Assembly: GCA_030144725.1 (NCBI GenBank)
Contig: JASKMD010000024.1
Location: forward strand, 3,959,076 to 4,023,075
Reading direction: 5' to 3'
Source: Haematococcus lacustris
Lineage: Eukaryota; Chlorophyta; Chlorophyceae; Chlamydomonadales; Haematococcaceae
DNA length: 64,000 bases
A program made the position numbers and the translations under genes. Numbering within the stretch: the stretch's first letter is position 1; each line of letters starts with the position of its first letter. The notes under the pieces are model-generated. The model was not told where the DNA came from. It was given only the letters and a program-made list of their open reading frames with translations, and did no database searches. This document shows, piece after piece, positions 12,588 through 24,022 of this stretch.

Positions 12588-13976
12588 CAATGCAGCGGGA
12601 GGACGGGACATCAGGAAGAAAGAAAGAAAGGAAGAAAGACTACGCCCTCACCATCGGGCGTGCATCTAGGGAGGAGAGTAGCCTCAGTACGTGCCCTTGC
12701 TAACCAGCAGCAGCAGCAGCAGAAGCTATGGTTGCCCCTGTGGGCCCTGACATGCAGGCCCTGACTTATGCAACCCCTGTGCAAGCTACGCACCAGCACC
12801 CACCCTCACAGATCGCTGGCTCAGGTCATCATCATTGACGCCTCATGCTTCTTGTAGTTTAGCCCATGCGAGCTCGAGCTGTCAGTTGACAGGCTGGGCC
12901 CCTCCCTGCACTGGCCACCTGTTGCTTAGGGTTAGGGTTAGGTGACCGTGCCTGGCTGACCCGCTGTGACTGCTTCAAGCTCGGGGCTGGAGCTTGGGGC
13001 TTGGAGCTGGAGGCAGGCTGGCACCTGGGCCAGGAGGCCAGGGCCACCTTTTGGGGAACTTGTGGGTGGTGGGCTAGAGCAGTCCAGGACTAGGGGCTGC
13101 TGTAGGCTACTCTAGGGATAGGACCCCCTGATTGATTGAGTACCTGCATGCTTGCATGTGTTGTGGGTTCACGCCACTTCGCTGACCTGCGGTGACGGAG
13201 TCCAGCAACCTTTGGTATGCATTCGAAACGCTGCCCCGTCAACCCCTTGACAACGAAGCCTCAAGATTTTGAAACATGACCTTGTGCATGTGATGCTGCC
13301 AGAGGACCTGCTTTGTAGGCGTTTGTCGCGTTTGTGGAACGCCGCTTAAGCCGTTAGCCGTTAGGCCGCTTGGCCGCCCTCCCCCTGAAGTGCGTTACAG
13401 AAGTCCCTAGGGGTTCGGGACTTCTGTAACGCACTTCAACGCAAGGTGCACAAACAAAGGTACAGGGTTACACCCCATGAAAGACATTTGTTATGCCCAT
13501 GGGACAGCTCTCGTCGTGTGCAATGGCCAGAGCATCATACCCAGTTCATGGTTTCGCCGCCTGCAACAGCCAGGGCCAAGAGCAGAACGTGAGGCAAATG
13601 GTGCATGGCGCACATTTCATTTGCATGGGATACGTTTGCATGCTGTCTTTTTGCGCTGCGAGTTGTATATCGCGTCTCGTCTGCGTTTGCGTGTGCCACA
13701 GGACCCATGGCACGTTGATTTGAGTGTGTGTGATAGGCAGCGCCATGTAATGACGATGTTAGTGATGGCCGCTTCAGGGGGATGGGAACTCATGCTCTTG
13801 TTCTTGCTCAGACCGCATAACGTCGCCGAACGATGAGGATGAGGATGAGGAGTGCACAGTTTCAAGGGCCCGTCCAAGGGTGTGACGTTCGTCCAGGTAC
13901 TCTGCTCGCCGCGTTCCAAGTGCCGCTCCAAGCACAGCAAGCGCGCTAGCCTGATATACAGCGGTGCTAGACAGCG
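12588..13976. other. Intergenic stretch between the two large genes
   Basis: No supported coding sequence. It contains a GAAA-rich tract followed by gactacgccc near 12610-12660 that resembles the reverse complement of 52105-52170, a short TTAGGG run at 12928-12941, and the perfect hairpin at 13386-13438. The promoter of the gene starting at 13977 must lie in its right part. Confidence 0.45.
13386..13438. repeat. Perfect 22-bp inverted repeat with 9-nt loop
   Basis: Left arm tgaagtgcgttacagaagtc plus cc (13386-13407) and right arm 13417-13438 are exact reverse complements; the loop is taggggttc. There is no U-run after it and no repeat copy elsewhere in the window. It could be a minimal fold-back element or a small-RNA precursor. 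Confidence 0.85.
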
Positions 13977-16900
13977 ATGCACGTTCAGGTCCGCACGCTG
14001 CCTGGTGCGATTGTGTCCGTGGCAAATGCGGAGTCCATGACCGTCGAGGGCGTGCTCAGTAGGGCAGCAGTGAGTTCAGCCGCACAACAGGACTGCAGCA
14101 GGGCGACACTTTACCGCCCGCAATGCAATGTGCGTTCCCCCTTCCGGCCTGCCTACAATCTCACGTGCATAGTCCCCCCTGCGTGCGACAGGAAGCCACG
14201 GGCATGCACGCGGCCATCAGCGGCGAGCAGCTCAGCCTGTCGTACGCAGGTGCGGGGCCGTCCCAGCCATGCAGCCCAGCCCACACCTTCCCAGCAGCGC
14301 CTGACCTAGCCCTGCTGTCACCACAACCGTGACCAGCAGCACAAAAGCAGCTTGGAGCCCACTGGCGCCAGCTTTGGAACCAGCCAGGAAGGAAGGAAAA
14401 AACACAGCTATGTGTCAGTCAGTTTGTCAGCACCAACCCCTCACTGTGTCTCCCCCACTCTGCTGTGCAACGGGCTGCAGCAGCTAGGGACATGCAGCTC
14501 AGCAGTGAGCCCTATGCAGGCAGGCAGCAGGGCATGTTGCTGCTGTGGCTGCGCAGGCCGACGCCTACCTGGCGGCGACACACTCACACAGTGTAGAGTA
14601 CCCTCCGGTGCCACCCTGCACATGGCTGCAGCCCTGCCAGGCGGCAAGCCTGTGACTGTGAGTGGAGGCTGGGCACTGCCACCATGTGCCAGGTGCAAGG
14701 TGCCTGCAGAAGTCCTGGCTCACACACTGTCTCCTCTAACCAGGAATGAGTGAGAGAAGAGGAGGTGCTGTTGGCGGGCGACCATGAGCTGCACCTCATG
14801 CATGCCCGCAGGTCAAGTTGCTCACCCCCCAGACTGCCACCAAAGGCTGTGGTGCAGAAGTCACGATAGACATAGAGGAGGATACTCCTATGTATGAGGT
14901 CAAGCTGCGGCTGCAGGTGGGCAGAAGCATTCTAGCAATGCATTTGCAAGCATCAGCAGCTGAGTCTGTTGCTGAGGTGGTGCCACGCCCAACCACAGGA
15001 GACCACTGGAGTGCCTGTAGCAGCACAAAAGGTGATGCTGGCTGGCATCGGGCAAATGGTGATGGGCGACAAAAGGTAGGCACCGCTGGCTGCAACATTA
15101 CCCCGTCTGTATGCCTTTTACTCCCTGACGACATCCTACTCTGCGCGCAGAACAAACATTGGATACACGCACTGCGGCTCCACGGGCAGCTTGTATCTTG
15201 CAACCCTATGAGAGGAGCACCGTTCATCCTTTTTGTTTAGTAAAGCTACAACGTTCGCATATGAATCCGTTTGATCTGTATAGATACGTGCCTGTAACTT
15301 GAAGTCGCCGGCTTGCAATCGCCGCCCAGCTGTCGGCCCTCGCGATGTCGATTTTGCGCAATGTTGCGGTGGGATCGATAGCTTTGCTAGTGGTCTGGGC
15401 GATGCTCGTCATATCACCGCAACTTGTGAGTTGACAGCTGGGTAAAGTCGCCCACGTCTCCTTTGAGCATGGGGTGTTAATGGACCTGCTCCGCTGCCCA
15501 CAGGAAAGTCTGTACAGCCGTTGCAACCACAGCGGGATTTCCCATTCCTGTGCTTTGCACGAGGCCCGGATAGCTGAGTTAGAGGCAGAACTGCAAGGTT
15601 GGAGCACCCAGCAAGGCCCAAAGCGATGCCGAGCAATGTCCAACCCCTGCTGTGTCCACAGTTTCAACCTGCCCAGGTTCAAACACCTGCAGTGTTGAGG
15701 AAACAGCACACACCCAGCGCCACTGGGGAGCTGCTCGTAAGCGCCAAGAGCAATACCAACGGATGTATGACTACAGCCGCCAACATTTCAGTAAGCGACA
15801 GAGAAGCATTGTCTGCTCATCTGCTAGCTGCCGTCATGGCGCGCTACTCCTGAAACCTGCAGCATAAGATGTGCATGTTCCTCAATTATTCCAACCTTCA
15901 TGCAGCCAGTGAGGGCACAGCATGTTGTGCTGTAATGGGCATTGCAGGACAGGGTGCAGATCACTGTTGACCTGGTGAGTCTGCTGGACTACGAGTACTA
16001 CCTATACGGTGAGCTGCTGGGCCTCGGGGTCGTAGGAAGACAAGCAGGGCAGGGAGATGCAGGAGCTCCCCAGCAGCCTCTCAGCTCCAGCAGCCTCCTG
16101 AGCTGCGCCGCGAATGATGGAGGCAAGGGAAGTGATGGCGCAAGGGCACGAGCAGGGAGGGCTGAGCAGGCAATGGTCAGTGGTCAATTTGGTACGGCGT
16201 ACAGGGTGATGGAGGGGCCTAGGCCATCTGCAGGCAGTGTCAGCCTGTGTCTGATGCTGAGTCAAAGGCGTGAAGCTGGGCATGCAGCAGCAGCAACACA
16301 CCCATACAGGAACCAGCAATACCCCTACATGTGACAACCACCTTCACTCTCGCGTGGCAGGCTCCGTGACGCAGCCCAGGGATGTTCTCTGCCTAGCACT
16401 GTGTGTTGCTACTGCTTTTCAACCAGCCCGCCACTGGTGGCAGCCTGCTCTCAGGCATCTTCTGGTCGCCCCGCGTATGCTTCCCCGCCTTTAAAACCGT
16501 GTACCCACAGCTGCCCGAAGCTGAGCTTTCGCAGCTGACACAGCGCTATGTGCAGGTCCGCGCTAACACTGCACCCATGCACCATTCCTATCTAGACATC
16601 ACCATGCAGCCAGCACCAATGTCATCACAGTACACAACCACGTTTTTTCTTTTAGCAGGCACCACACCACCATGCAGCATGCTTCCATGCAGGGTGGCTG
16701 CTGCCTGCGCGACTGCCTCAACTCCTGCACTGACGTCACTGCTGCTGCATGTGCCACTCCTGCTGCTGGCGCAGGCAGTGCAGGTCGCTCTGGCTGAGCA
16801 CCTCAAGGTGCCCCCGGCCTCCATTGCTCTGGACAAACCCTGGACCCAGCAGCCAGCTGTCATGCAGGAGTTTGCAGCCCGGCACCAGCAGCAGGGTGAG

Positions 16901-17958
16901 AGTTGGAAACTAGATTCCTCAAGGCAGCAGCAGCAATGACCAGGTGGCAGCAGCAGCAGTGGCAGTATAACTTATGGCACCTGCAGCAGCAGTGTCCAAG
17001 CAGCAGTAGCAGCAACAGCAGCAGCGGCAGCAGCAGTGTTTAAGCAGCAGCAGCAGCAACAGCAACAGAGGTGGTGGGCAGACAGCGGTGCCAGGCTGCG
17101 AGCTGACAGCCAGTCCACTGCTGATCTGCCTATTGACCCCAGCGCTGCACCAGCATGGTCACATGCAGCTGCCTAGAGACGCCGTGTGAGCAGAGGATGG
17201 TGGGTGAGGAGGCCGTTGTCTGTGTGCATTGCAGGGTCTGTGCCAGGCGCCATCCTGAACCCCCCCGCCCTGACCACTAGCCAGATGGCTGCTGACCCTG
17301 TGTACCTGGCCTGGCGCAAGCGCCTCACCCTGCTGAACAGCGCCTGGTTCACAGAGGCTGACAGCTCACCCGCAGTGGAGTGCCCGCCCACAGTGACCAA
17401 GGGTGAGACGCAAAAGCTCGAAAGTAGTAAAGAATGATTACCCCCTGACCGGCAGGCGTGGCTATAGGAAGGAGGGCAGCAGTCAGTGTGCCCCCTTGCT
17501 GCCCTCCCACCCGAAGCAAGGGGTGAGTCGCAGCTGCAGGAGGGCCAGGGGAGAGCTGGTGGACTCAGTGCAATGACAGGAGCATCGTTACGTGGCCATC
17601 TGTATAGGCCTCAGGAGCATCGATACATGGCCATATGGATAGGCTTAAATGTGGAGGTTGCCACGTTCTTAGTCTTCTGGTGGCAGTATGTTCAGCTGGT
17701 GCCGCTCAGGTGGCCTGCCTGGTAATGCCTGCTGGCTGCTGGATGACTGTCTTGCATCTACCTTTGCAGGTGTACAGCAGCCCTGGGAGCAGCTTGGCAC
17801 CAAGAGCTGCGTTGGCCTCATAGACGACACGTGAGAGAGAGAGCAGCAAACAACAGCAGCAGCAGAAGCAGCAGCGGTAGCAACAGACTATAACGATCAC
17901 ATCCACCCCTCCAGCACCCAGCTGCATGGCAATGCGTGTGTGTGCTGACTGCTGCTGC

Positions 17959-18029
<71 letters not shown>

Positions 18030-21000
18030 AGCCTGATCATCGAAGAGACGGGGTACGCATTCATGCCCCACATGCCCCTCACGGGACTTGGCGAGCACCT
18101 GAAGAACCACGGCATCTGCACCTCCCAGGCACGTCTCACTGGCTTGGCTGGCTAGGTTGAAACGGCATGCAGCAAGCTGGCAAGGCAGTGCCCAGGGGCT
18201 GGCTAGCTTGCACCAGGAGCTGGTGGGGTAGGCTGTAATCCAGCGGCCTCCCAGTCTTGGCTGTAAGGCTCTGTGAGGCCGCTTGAAGCTGGTGGTCGGT
18301 ATGGCTGGAAGGTTTATACCCACAGCACGAGCACCAGGAGCAGCAGAGGGCTCTAGTCAGCAGCTGTGCGATGCATCTTGCCACGGTCTAGCCTGACCAT
18401 CACCATCAATCATCAGCTGGCGCCAGGTCAGAGGCCAAGCAAACCTTAGCATGCTGTTGTTGGTGATGGTTGTCATTCTCATCATCGTTACATGGCGTCA
18501 CTCCTAGCAAGGCAGCTACAGCCTGTTCTGGAAGCCAGGTAGCCATGGAACAAAGTGTGTTGATGGTGGTGGTGGTGGTCGTGGTGGTGGTGGTGTGGTG
18601 GTGTGTTGCTGCAGCCCTATGGCCATGGAGCAGGGTGGGGTGACATGATGCTCCAACAGCGCATGGGACAGCCACAGTGGCAGACCTATCGGACCCAACG
18701 GCCTGAGCATGACACGGTGCTGGAGCTGTTTGACATCCTGTATGAGCGCACCGCTGCCTTCACCAAGCAACACTTCATGGTGAGAGGGCCGCCCTGCCCT
18801 GCCCCGCCCTGCCCCATCCCACCCCACCCCGCCCCGTCTCCCACTTGCACCTCAGCAGCTCATCTTGTTACTAGGTGCCACCCAGCCCATCTTGCCAGCA
18901 CCATTTCATCTCACCACCCACCTAGCCGCATGTGAAGTTGTACCTCACTCTGAAGACGTCTGTGACATTCCAAGCATGGTTTTACGGCTTATTTCACGGC
19001 TGACTTTCACAGCACCCATTCCCTAATCTGCACTGATTCCACGCTTGACTACCATTGTGTTTGTAAGTGGTGGCTGACGCCTGCCCTGGCAGCTTAAACT
19101 GTCCATGCATCCTCACCAGCCACTATGGCTGCTGCCTGGCTGCAGGGTGTCATATCTATGCAGAACCCGCCGGACATGTACGCAATCGCAGACATCATCT
19201 ATACACAGAAGCCCGACCTGATCATAGAGACAGGCGAGGCCTGCCTGCAGGGGCCTCAGGGAACTGTGACCGTTGTGGTGCTGCCTCAACCCCATATATG
19301 TACAAAACCACAGCACCCCAATGAATTTTGATGACACAAAGATGTACAGGAGGCTGGCCTGTGATGCAGTTCGCCATCATCTTGGGTCAGGATTAGGCTC
19401 AACCCTAACCCTGACCCTGACCCCCGTCTTCACCATCATCATTGTGGCCATGGCCGCATGCCATTCTCTTCCACCTATTGCCTGCACTGCATGGCGTGTT
19501 TCTTATCACCTCGTCTGACACTTACTGCAACTGCTGGTCAAAGCAGTAGCAACCGTTGCCTGCCCCTCATGATGATGACTGCATGTGTGCAGGCACAGCC
19601 AATGGCGGCAGTTCCCTGACCTGGGCCGGCATCATGGAGCTGGCAGACTGCCCGGACACCAGCAGGGTCTTTACGGTGGATGGCTGGATGCGGCCCCCCC
19701 CCCCCTCCCCCCCTTGGCTCATCAGCCAGGCCCCTACAGAGTTTGCAGGGTTGTCTTGACGTTCAGTGTGAGACCCCTTCTTAGCTTTGTGCTGTGGGTA
19801 GTGTCCTTCACTGTTGCGTTTGGTGGAGTGCTTGATCTGAGTCTAGGGGTCCCACTAGCTTCCCTTTTGTACCCTTCTCGCTACGGCCACTAAACACGTG
19901 GCCAGTGCATGTGTGTGTGGCCCAGCTTATGAGCAGCCGCCAGCTTTACTGTTCCCAGGACTGCTTGCTGGGCTTGCTTGGCCGGTGTGGCACTGGTGCT
20001 GGCTGCTGCTGTTGGCTGGTCAGGTGGATGTGAACTCCCCCTCGTGGCTGGCCAACACCACGAGCTGGGGTGGCCGCGCTCGCCAGGACCCCATGGAGCA
20101 CAAGCTGTGGAAGAAGCGGGTGACCTTCATTCAGGTACTGCCCTGATAGGGAGCCGTGGGGCAACAGCAGCAGCAACAGCAGCGCAGGGGTGGCAGCAAT
20201 AGAGGCAACAGCAAGAGGGATGGCAGCAATAGAGGCAACAGCAAGAGGGATGGCAGCGGTAGAGGTGGCCGCAGCAGGGATGGTAGTGGCTGGGGTTGTC
20301 AGGAGAAAGGTGGGAGCCACAGCAGCAAGTGCAGCAGGACAAGGCTTAGGGCCAAGGTAGGACACTCTGTGCTCACAGCAGGCCTGGCAGTGGCACCAGT
20401 GGCTGGTCCTGTGGCTCCACACCACCCTGGCCTTGATACAACTGAGCTGATGTCAGTCTCTGCGGCTGCTGCTGCTGTCCCCTGTAGGGCATGAGCACTG
20501 CCCCGGAGGTGGTGGCTCAGATGCGTCGTGCGGCTGCAGCTGCCACTCGGGTGCTGGTCCTGCTGGACAGCGACCACAGCTCAAAAAACGTTCAGGCAAG
20601 GTTGACAAGCGAAAAAGAGAAGGATGAGGAGGGACATAGGGGAAGATGGGGAGAGGGTGGTGTACTCGCGCAGACCTTGTCAGTAGCCCAGGTTGCTGCC
20701 AGTTGCGTTCTGGCCAACCCCTGGCAGCACATGCTTGCATGCTGTCTATCTGTCCATTGGTCGTAGGAGGAGTTGGACGCCTTCTGCTTGCTGGTGACGC
20801 CTGGCAGCTACTGTGTCGTCCAGGTGGCTGCAGCAACCAGCTTGACAAGCCATGCGGTCAGGACTGTCAAGACTGCACCACTGCATGCTGCATTGCCTTG
20901 ATCCCTTGATTCCCGTTGACGACTTAGCCAGTACATCTTATGAAGGTGGGTGGGTTAGATTGGACGTGTTGTGGTGTGATGTGTGATGGCGCATGCAGGA

Positions 21001-21365
21001 CACCAAGATGAGTCGATGGGGCAATGATGGGCCACTGCCTGCTGTCAAGCGCTTCTTAGGCGGCACTGGCAGTGGCCATTTCATTGTGGACAGGCAAGGC
21101 ATGGCGAGGCAGCCAAGGAGCAGGCAGGCAGGCAGGCTGTGGATTGCGTGGCAGCATGGATGGGCAGGCACCACCAATGCATGTGCAGCTAGGCAGCAGT
21201 GGTCCAGTCATGCCACGAGGCTGCTGACTGGAGGTCAGTGGCCATGTTGTGCTGCGGTGCTTGCGATCATGCAGGGAGCGAGAGCCCTTCTACACCCACC
21301 ATGCCCAGGGCTACCTGATGAGGCAAGACAGGGCGCCCCCGCAGGTCATCCTGGGCCCTGCCTAA
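13977..21365 (+). CDS. Ubiquitin-like domain / CmcI (cephalosporin hydroxylase)-family fusion protein
   Basis: Exons: 13977-14069, 14192-14249, 14557-14657, 14812-14916, one or two unresolved within 15504-15735, then 15948-15974, 16427-16555, 16775-16895, 17235-17402, 17770-17830, 18032-18128, 18615-18779, 19146-19233, 19593-19675, 20024-20134, 20488-20595, 20767-20823, 20999-21093, 21275-21365 (TAA). Phases agree throughout, giving about 585 residues plus the unresolved part. The N-terminus has ubiquitin-fold features: MHVQVRTLPGAIVSV, then RRLPGGDTLTQCRV and SGATLHMAAALPGGKP. A second similar strand-rich block follows (EVTIDIEEDTPMYEVKLRL). The C-terminal part matches the CmcI/rhamnosyl O-methyltransferase family (SAM-type Rossmann fold): DLIIETG, TANGGSSLTW, VFTVDVN, LVLLDSDHSSKNVQEELD, TPGSYCVVQDT and GHFIVDRERE. 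The family contains methyltransferases and proteins aiding hydroxylation; the substrate here is unknown. No signal peptide is evident. Confidence 0.75.
17940..18030 (+). repeat. Intronic (CTG)n microsatellite
   Basis: More than twenty CTG units (about 17955-18025) in the intron between exons 17770-17830 and 18032-18128, abutting the acceptor. Similar CTG/CAG runs occur in other introns of the window. The long Leu and Gln frames they create are not genes. Confidence 0.9.
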
Positions 21366-22379
21366 GCCCACTGGCCCCCAGCAAACTCAGCTGGACGCAG
21401 CAGGCTGGGTGCCATCAGCGAGACTCTGCAGAATGCGTGATATGAGCTGACCATGTCAGCATGATAAAACATGCATCACCGTCTGCAGCACATTGTTACA
21501 GACAACCCTACAGAGGTGACTGTGTATGGCTACCAACATACTATTGCGTGATATAGATGGCCTCGTGCCCGAGCCTGGCCAGTGCCTTGGGCCCTGGGTA
21601 AAGCCTTAGGGCACTCGCCTGGGTAATGAAGTGCCAGCAAAGCTGTCTCATGACTACAAGGCTGACTGCGATCCTTCACTCCTGTGGCTTTTCGTGTAAG
21701 AGGATGAGGGTGGTCTGGTCCTATTGCCATCAACCCACTACAAATGTGTGCAGCGGTTGAAGGTGTAGGCTAGCATTTGCTCTAAGCCACCTGCCCCGGC
21801 GTTGGGCAACCGCAACAGCAGCATGGGACATGGGGGGGGGCAGGAGGGCAAGGTGTGGGGTTGGGGCAGTGGCCACCACCATCCCCACGCTCCCCGCCAC
21901 CTGCCCCGGTGTTGAGCATCAGGAGCAGCAGCAGCATGGGACCTTGGGGGTGGGGGGGGCGGGAGGGCAAGGGGTGGGGTTGGGGCATCGGGCACCATCC
22001 CCCCCTTGCTCTCAGCCTCTTGACCCAGCGCTGGGCGACAACAGCAGCAACCCCACTGGGGCTGGCGGGCTGCCCAGTACTAGTTAACCTGGCTGACCAA
22101 TCAATGACGCTCATCATCACACAAAACAACTGTTGTGAGCAACTGGCAGTCAGCTGTGACACGCCCGATAAAATGTTCGCATGGGTCAGTTTGGGTCACA
22201 CAGGCCACCTCAGGACATCGCGTTTGCACCAGCCCGCTCTATAGCTCAAGCCGTGTCTGTGTCGCTGGCCTCTAGTACGGCCGCGATGGTGGTGGGCGAA
22301 GATGTTTCCCCGCGGATGAGCCTATAGTAGTGGTCTCTATCACTGGGCATCGCACAAATTGTTCCAGCGACGCGTTGCA
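21366..22379. other. Intergenic stretch with a ~115-bp tandem duplication
   Basis: No supported gene. At about 21786-22010 a ~115-bp unit (cacctgccccggtgttgagc-like start, then a G-rich block) is present twice, followed by a partial third copy. The rest has no recognisable feature. Confidence 0.5.
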
Positions 22380-23432
22380 AAATCACGTGACTGTCCAGCG
22401 CAATAGGAGACGGAGGTGCATCTCTAGTCCTAGTTGGCCCAAGTACGTGGCGTGATACTAATAAACGCGACATGCCCCATGTATTGGCCCTGTTCGCACT
22501 CGATTCGTTTTTCGTTTTTCGTTTTTCTCGCCTAACCGACGCACTTTATCGCGTTTAGGGCCACTGGCCGCGTCCCTGTTCGTTGTGACCCTGCACGATT
22601 AGATTACGCATTCACAGCAGTCAGGGGCGCTACTCAGCAGCCCCAAAGGAGACTGCGAGGGGCGGTCGGTTTCGTCGGTTCTTGCACTTTAACGAAAGTA
22701 CCCGCCCGTCATTCTACATCATTCTAGCCTCCTTTCCGCCGCGTTTGAACCGAGGGTAGAATGATGTAGAATGACGGGCCGTTGGGTCAGGTGAAGGAAT
22801 CTTTTTAGCAGGGTAGCCGTACAGGGAAGTCCGCTGCGACAAATGCAGCAGCCCAACCTGCCACAGTTGCAGGCACAGTTGCAGCATCCTACCGCATTGG
22901 TGGGCGCCTTTGCATAAGCACAGCCATGACCATGAGGTCTTCGTGTTCGCGACGTCGTCGGTCATCATCAGCAATTTCATCTTCGCGCAGACGCTCCCAA
23001 TCCTCATCCTCATCCTCTAGCTGTTGGGCTACTGCGTCCCAATTCAGGTTGCTCCTTAAACTAGTAGCCGCCCACCAGCGATGCCAGCGCAAAAAAAAAG
23101 GGCAGTTAGCCAGTTAACCGTCAACGACATCGAATATCGAAAAACGAATCGAGTGCGAACAGGGCCATTGACTGACCAGATTTCGTGTGTGCTTGCATGT
23201 TGCAGCAACCTTACCTATTGTGTAGATGTGCTTCCTACGGACACATGTGTGTGACAATGGTCGCGGATGGTGCCCTGGCTAGTGTGTGGCGCTAGTCAGA
23301 GGAACACCGAATTTTGGCCAGTCGAGGCATGGGGCATGTCGCTTGTAATGGTGCTGCGCCACTTACTAGATATAACTAGGACTACGGATGCACCTCCCGC
23401 CACCGTCGCGCTCGACTGGACCGTCACGTGAT
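22380..23432. repeat. Large diverged inverted repeat flanking a nested TIR element
   Basis: Left arm about 22380-22480 and right arm about 23327-23432 are imperfect reverse complements sharing blocks such as ggaggtgcat, tagtcctagt, tcacgtga and gacatgccccatg. The space between them holds the TIR element 22486-23166 plus about 160 bp. This looks like an older fold-back structure into which the TIR element inserted. I did not find its outer ends. Confidence 0.6.
22486..23166. mobile_element. Harbinger/Tourist-like TIR element, probably non-autonomous
   Basis: Perfect 29-bp terminal inverted repeats (22486-22514 and 23138-23166) begin GGCCCTGTTCGCACTCGATT, and ATT stands on both outer sides as a possible 3-bp target duplication. 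GGCCCTGTT-type ends with 3-bp duplications are known from PIF/Harbinger and Tourist elements. Inside, a second 22-bp inverted repeat (22705-22726 and 22757-22778) surrounds a short spacer. The minus-strand frame 23092-22889 has an acidic and arginine-rich segment like the variable N-termini of Harbinger transposases, but no DDE domain follows. The element is therefore likely a deletion derivative. Confidence 0.7.
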
Positions 23433-23960
23433 GCTGCACAGTTCTGCGATAGGCATTCTGACCCGTACGACCTTACAACTACAAGCATCCAATAGCAAGC
23501 TTGCGTCTCAAGCACATTTAATGTGGAGGGCGCAACAGGCTTCAGGTCAGGCACAACCATCAGCGTGATACAGCGCAAAAGGACGATTGCAACGCACCAG
23601 GCGCAACTGCTATCCGTGGCCTATGGGCTCCGTTCGTCATAATTTGAATTTTACCCAGGGCGTGTCACAGCTGACTGGCAGTCAACTACTGGCAGCACCG
23701 GCATGGCCATAGACGCCAGAAACAACAAACCGCGGAACTAGGAGACGCGACGTATTGCAGCTTATTCTAAGCAGAAAGCGCTATAGTAGAGCTACTCTCG
23801 AGCACACTTCAAGGACTTGTCGCATTAAGTTTGAGATTCCCATGTTGGGACGGGCTGAGTCCCTTCCTTAGGTTTTTTAGCCTGCATATCCTGTTCATTG
23901 GATAGAGGGGCCCGGATGCCACAGCACTGGATACTTTGCATGCATAACTTTGGCAAGCAC
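23433..23960. other. Spacer between inverted-repeat element and S1 cluster
   Basis: Small open frames only (for example minus-strand 23578-23366). The right end (about 23925-23960) begins the conserved block found upstream of the S1 gene copies. Confidence 0.4.
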
Positions 23961-23961
23961 T

Positions 23962-24022
23962 TTCCACGCCACGATCTTTTCGGCGGCGCACATAGTGCAA
24001 GTCTTCTTGTTAGCTACTCGTG
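23962..24022 (+). promoter_or_regulatory. Conserved upstream block of S1 copies
   Basis: The block from cactttccacgccacgatct to agctactcg, directly before the ATG, recurs before copies B (26698-26758), D (37808-37873) and F (about 43697-43758), and in diverged form before inverted copy E (43385-43460). A ttgcatgcat-like motif lies just upstream in A, D and F. It is probably 5' UTR plus core promoter that was duplicated with each gene. Confidence 0.55.

Noticed and set aside
13477..13836. 119-codon plus frame before the CmcI-fusion gene
   Set aside because: Competing frames of similar length on both strands, no domain, no splice continuation into the next exon.
22889..23092. Intact Harbinger transposase gene
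   Set aside because: Only an acidic/basic N-terminal-like frame of 67 codons remains; no DDE catalytic region fits in the 681-bp element.
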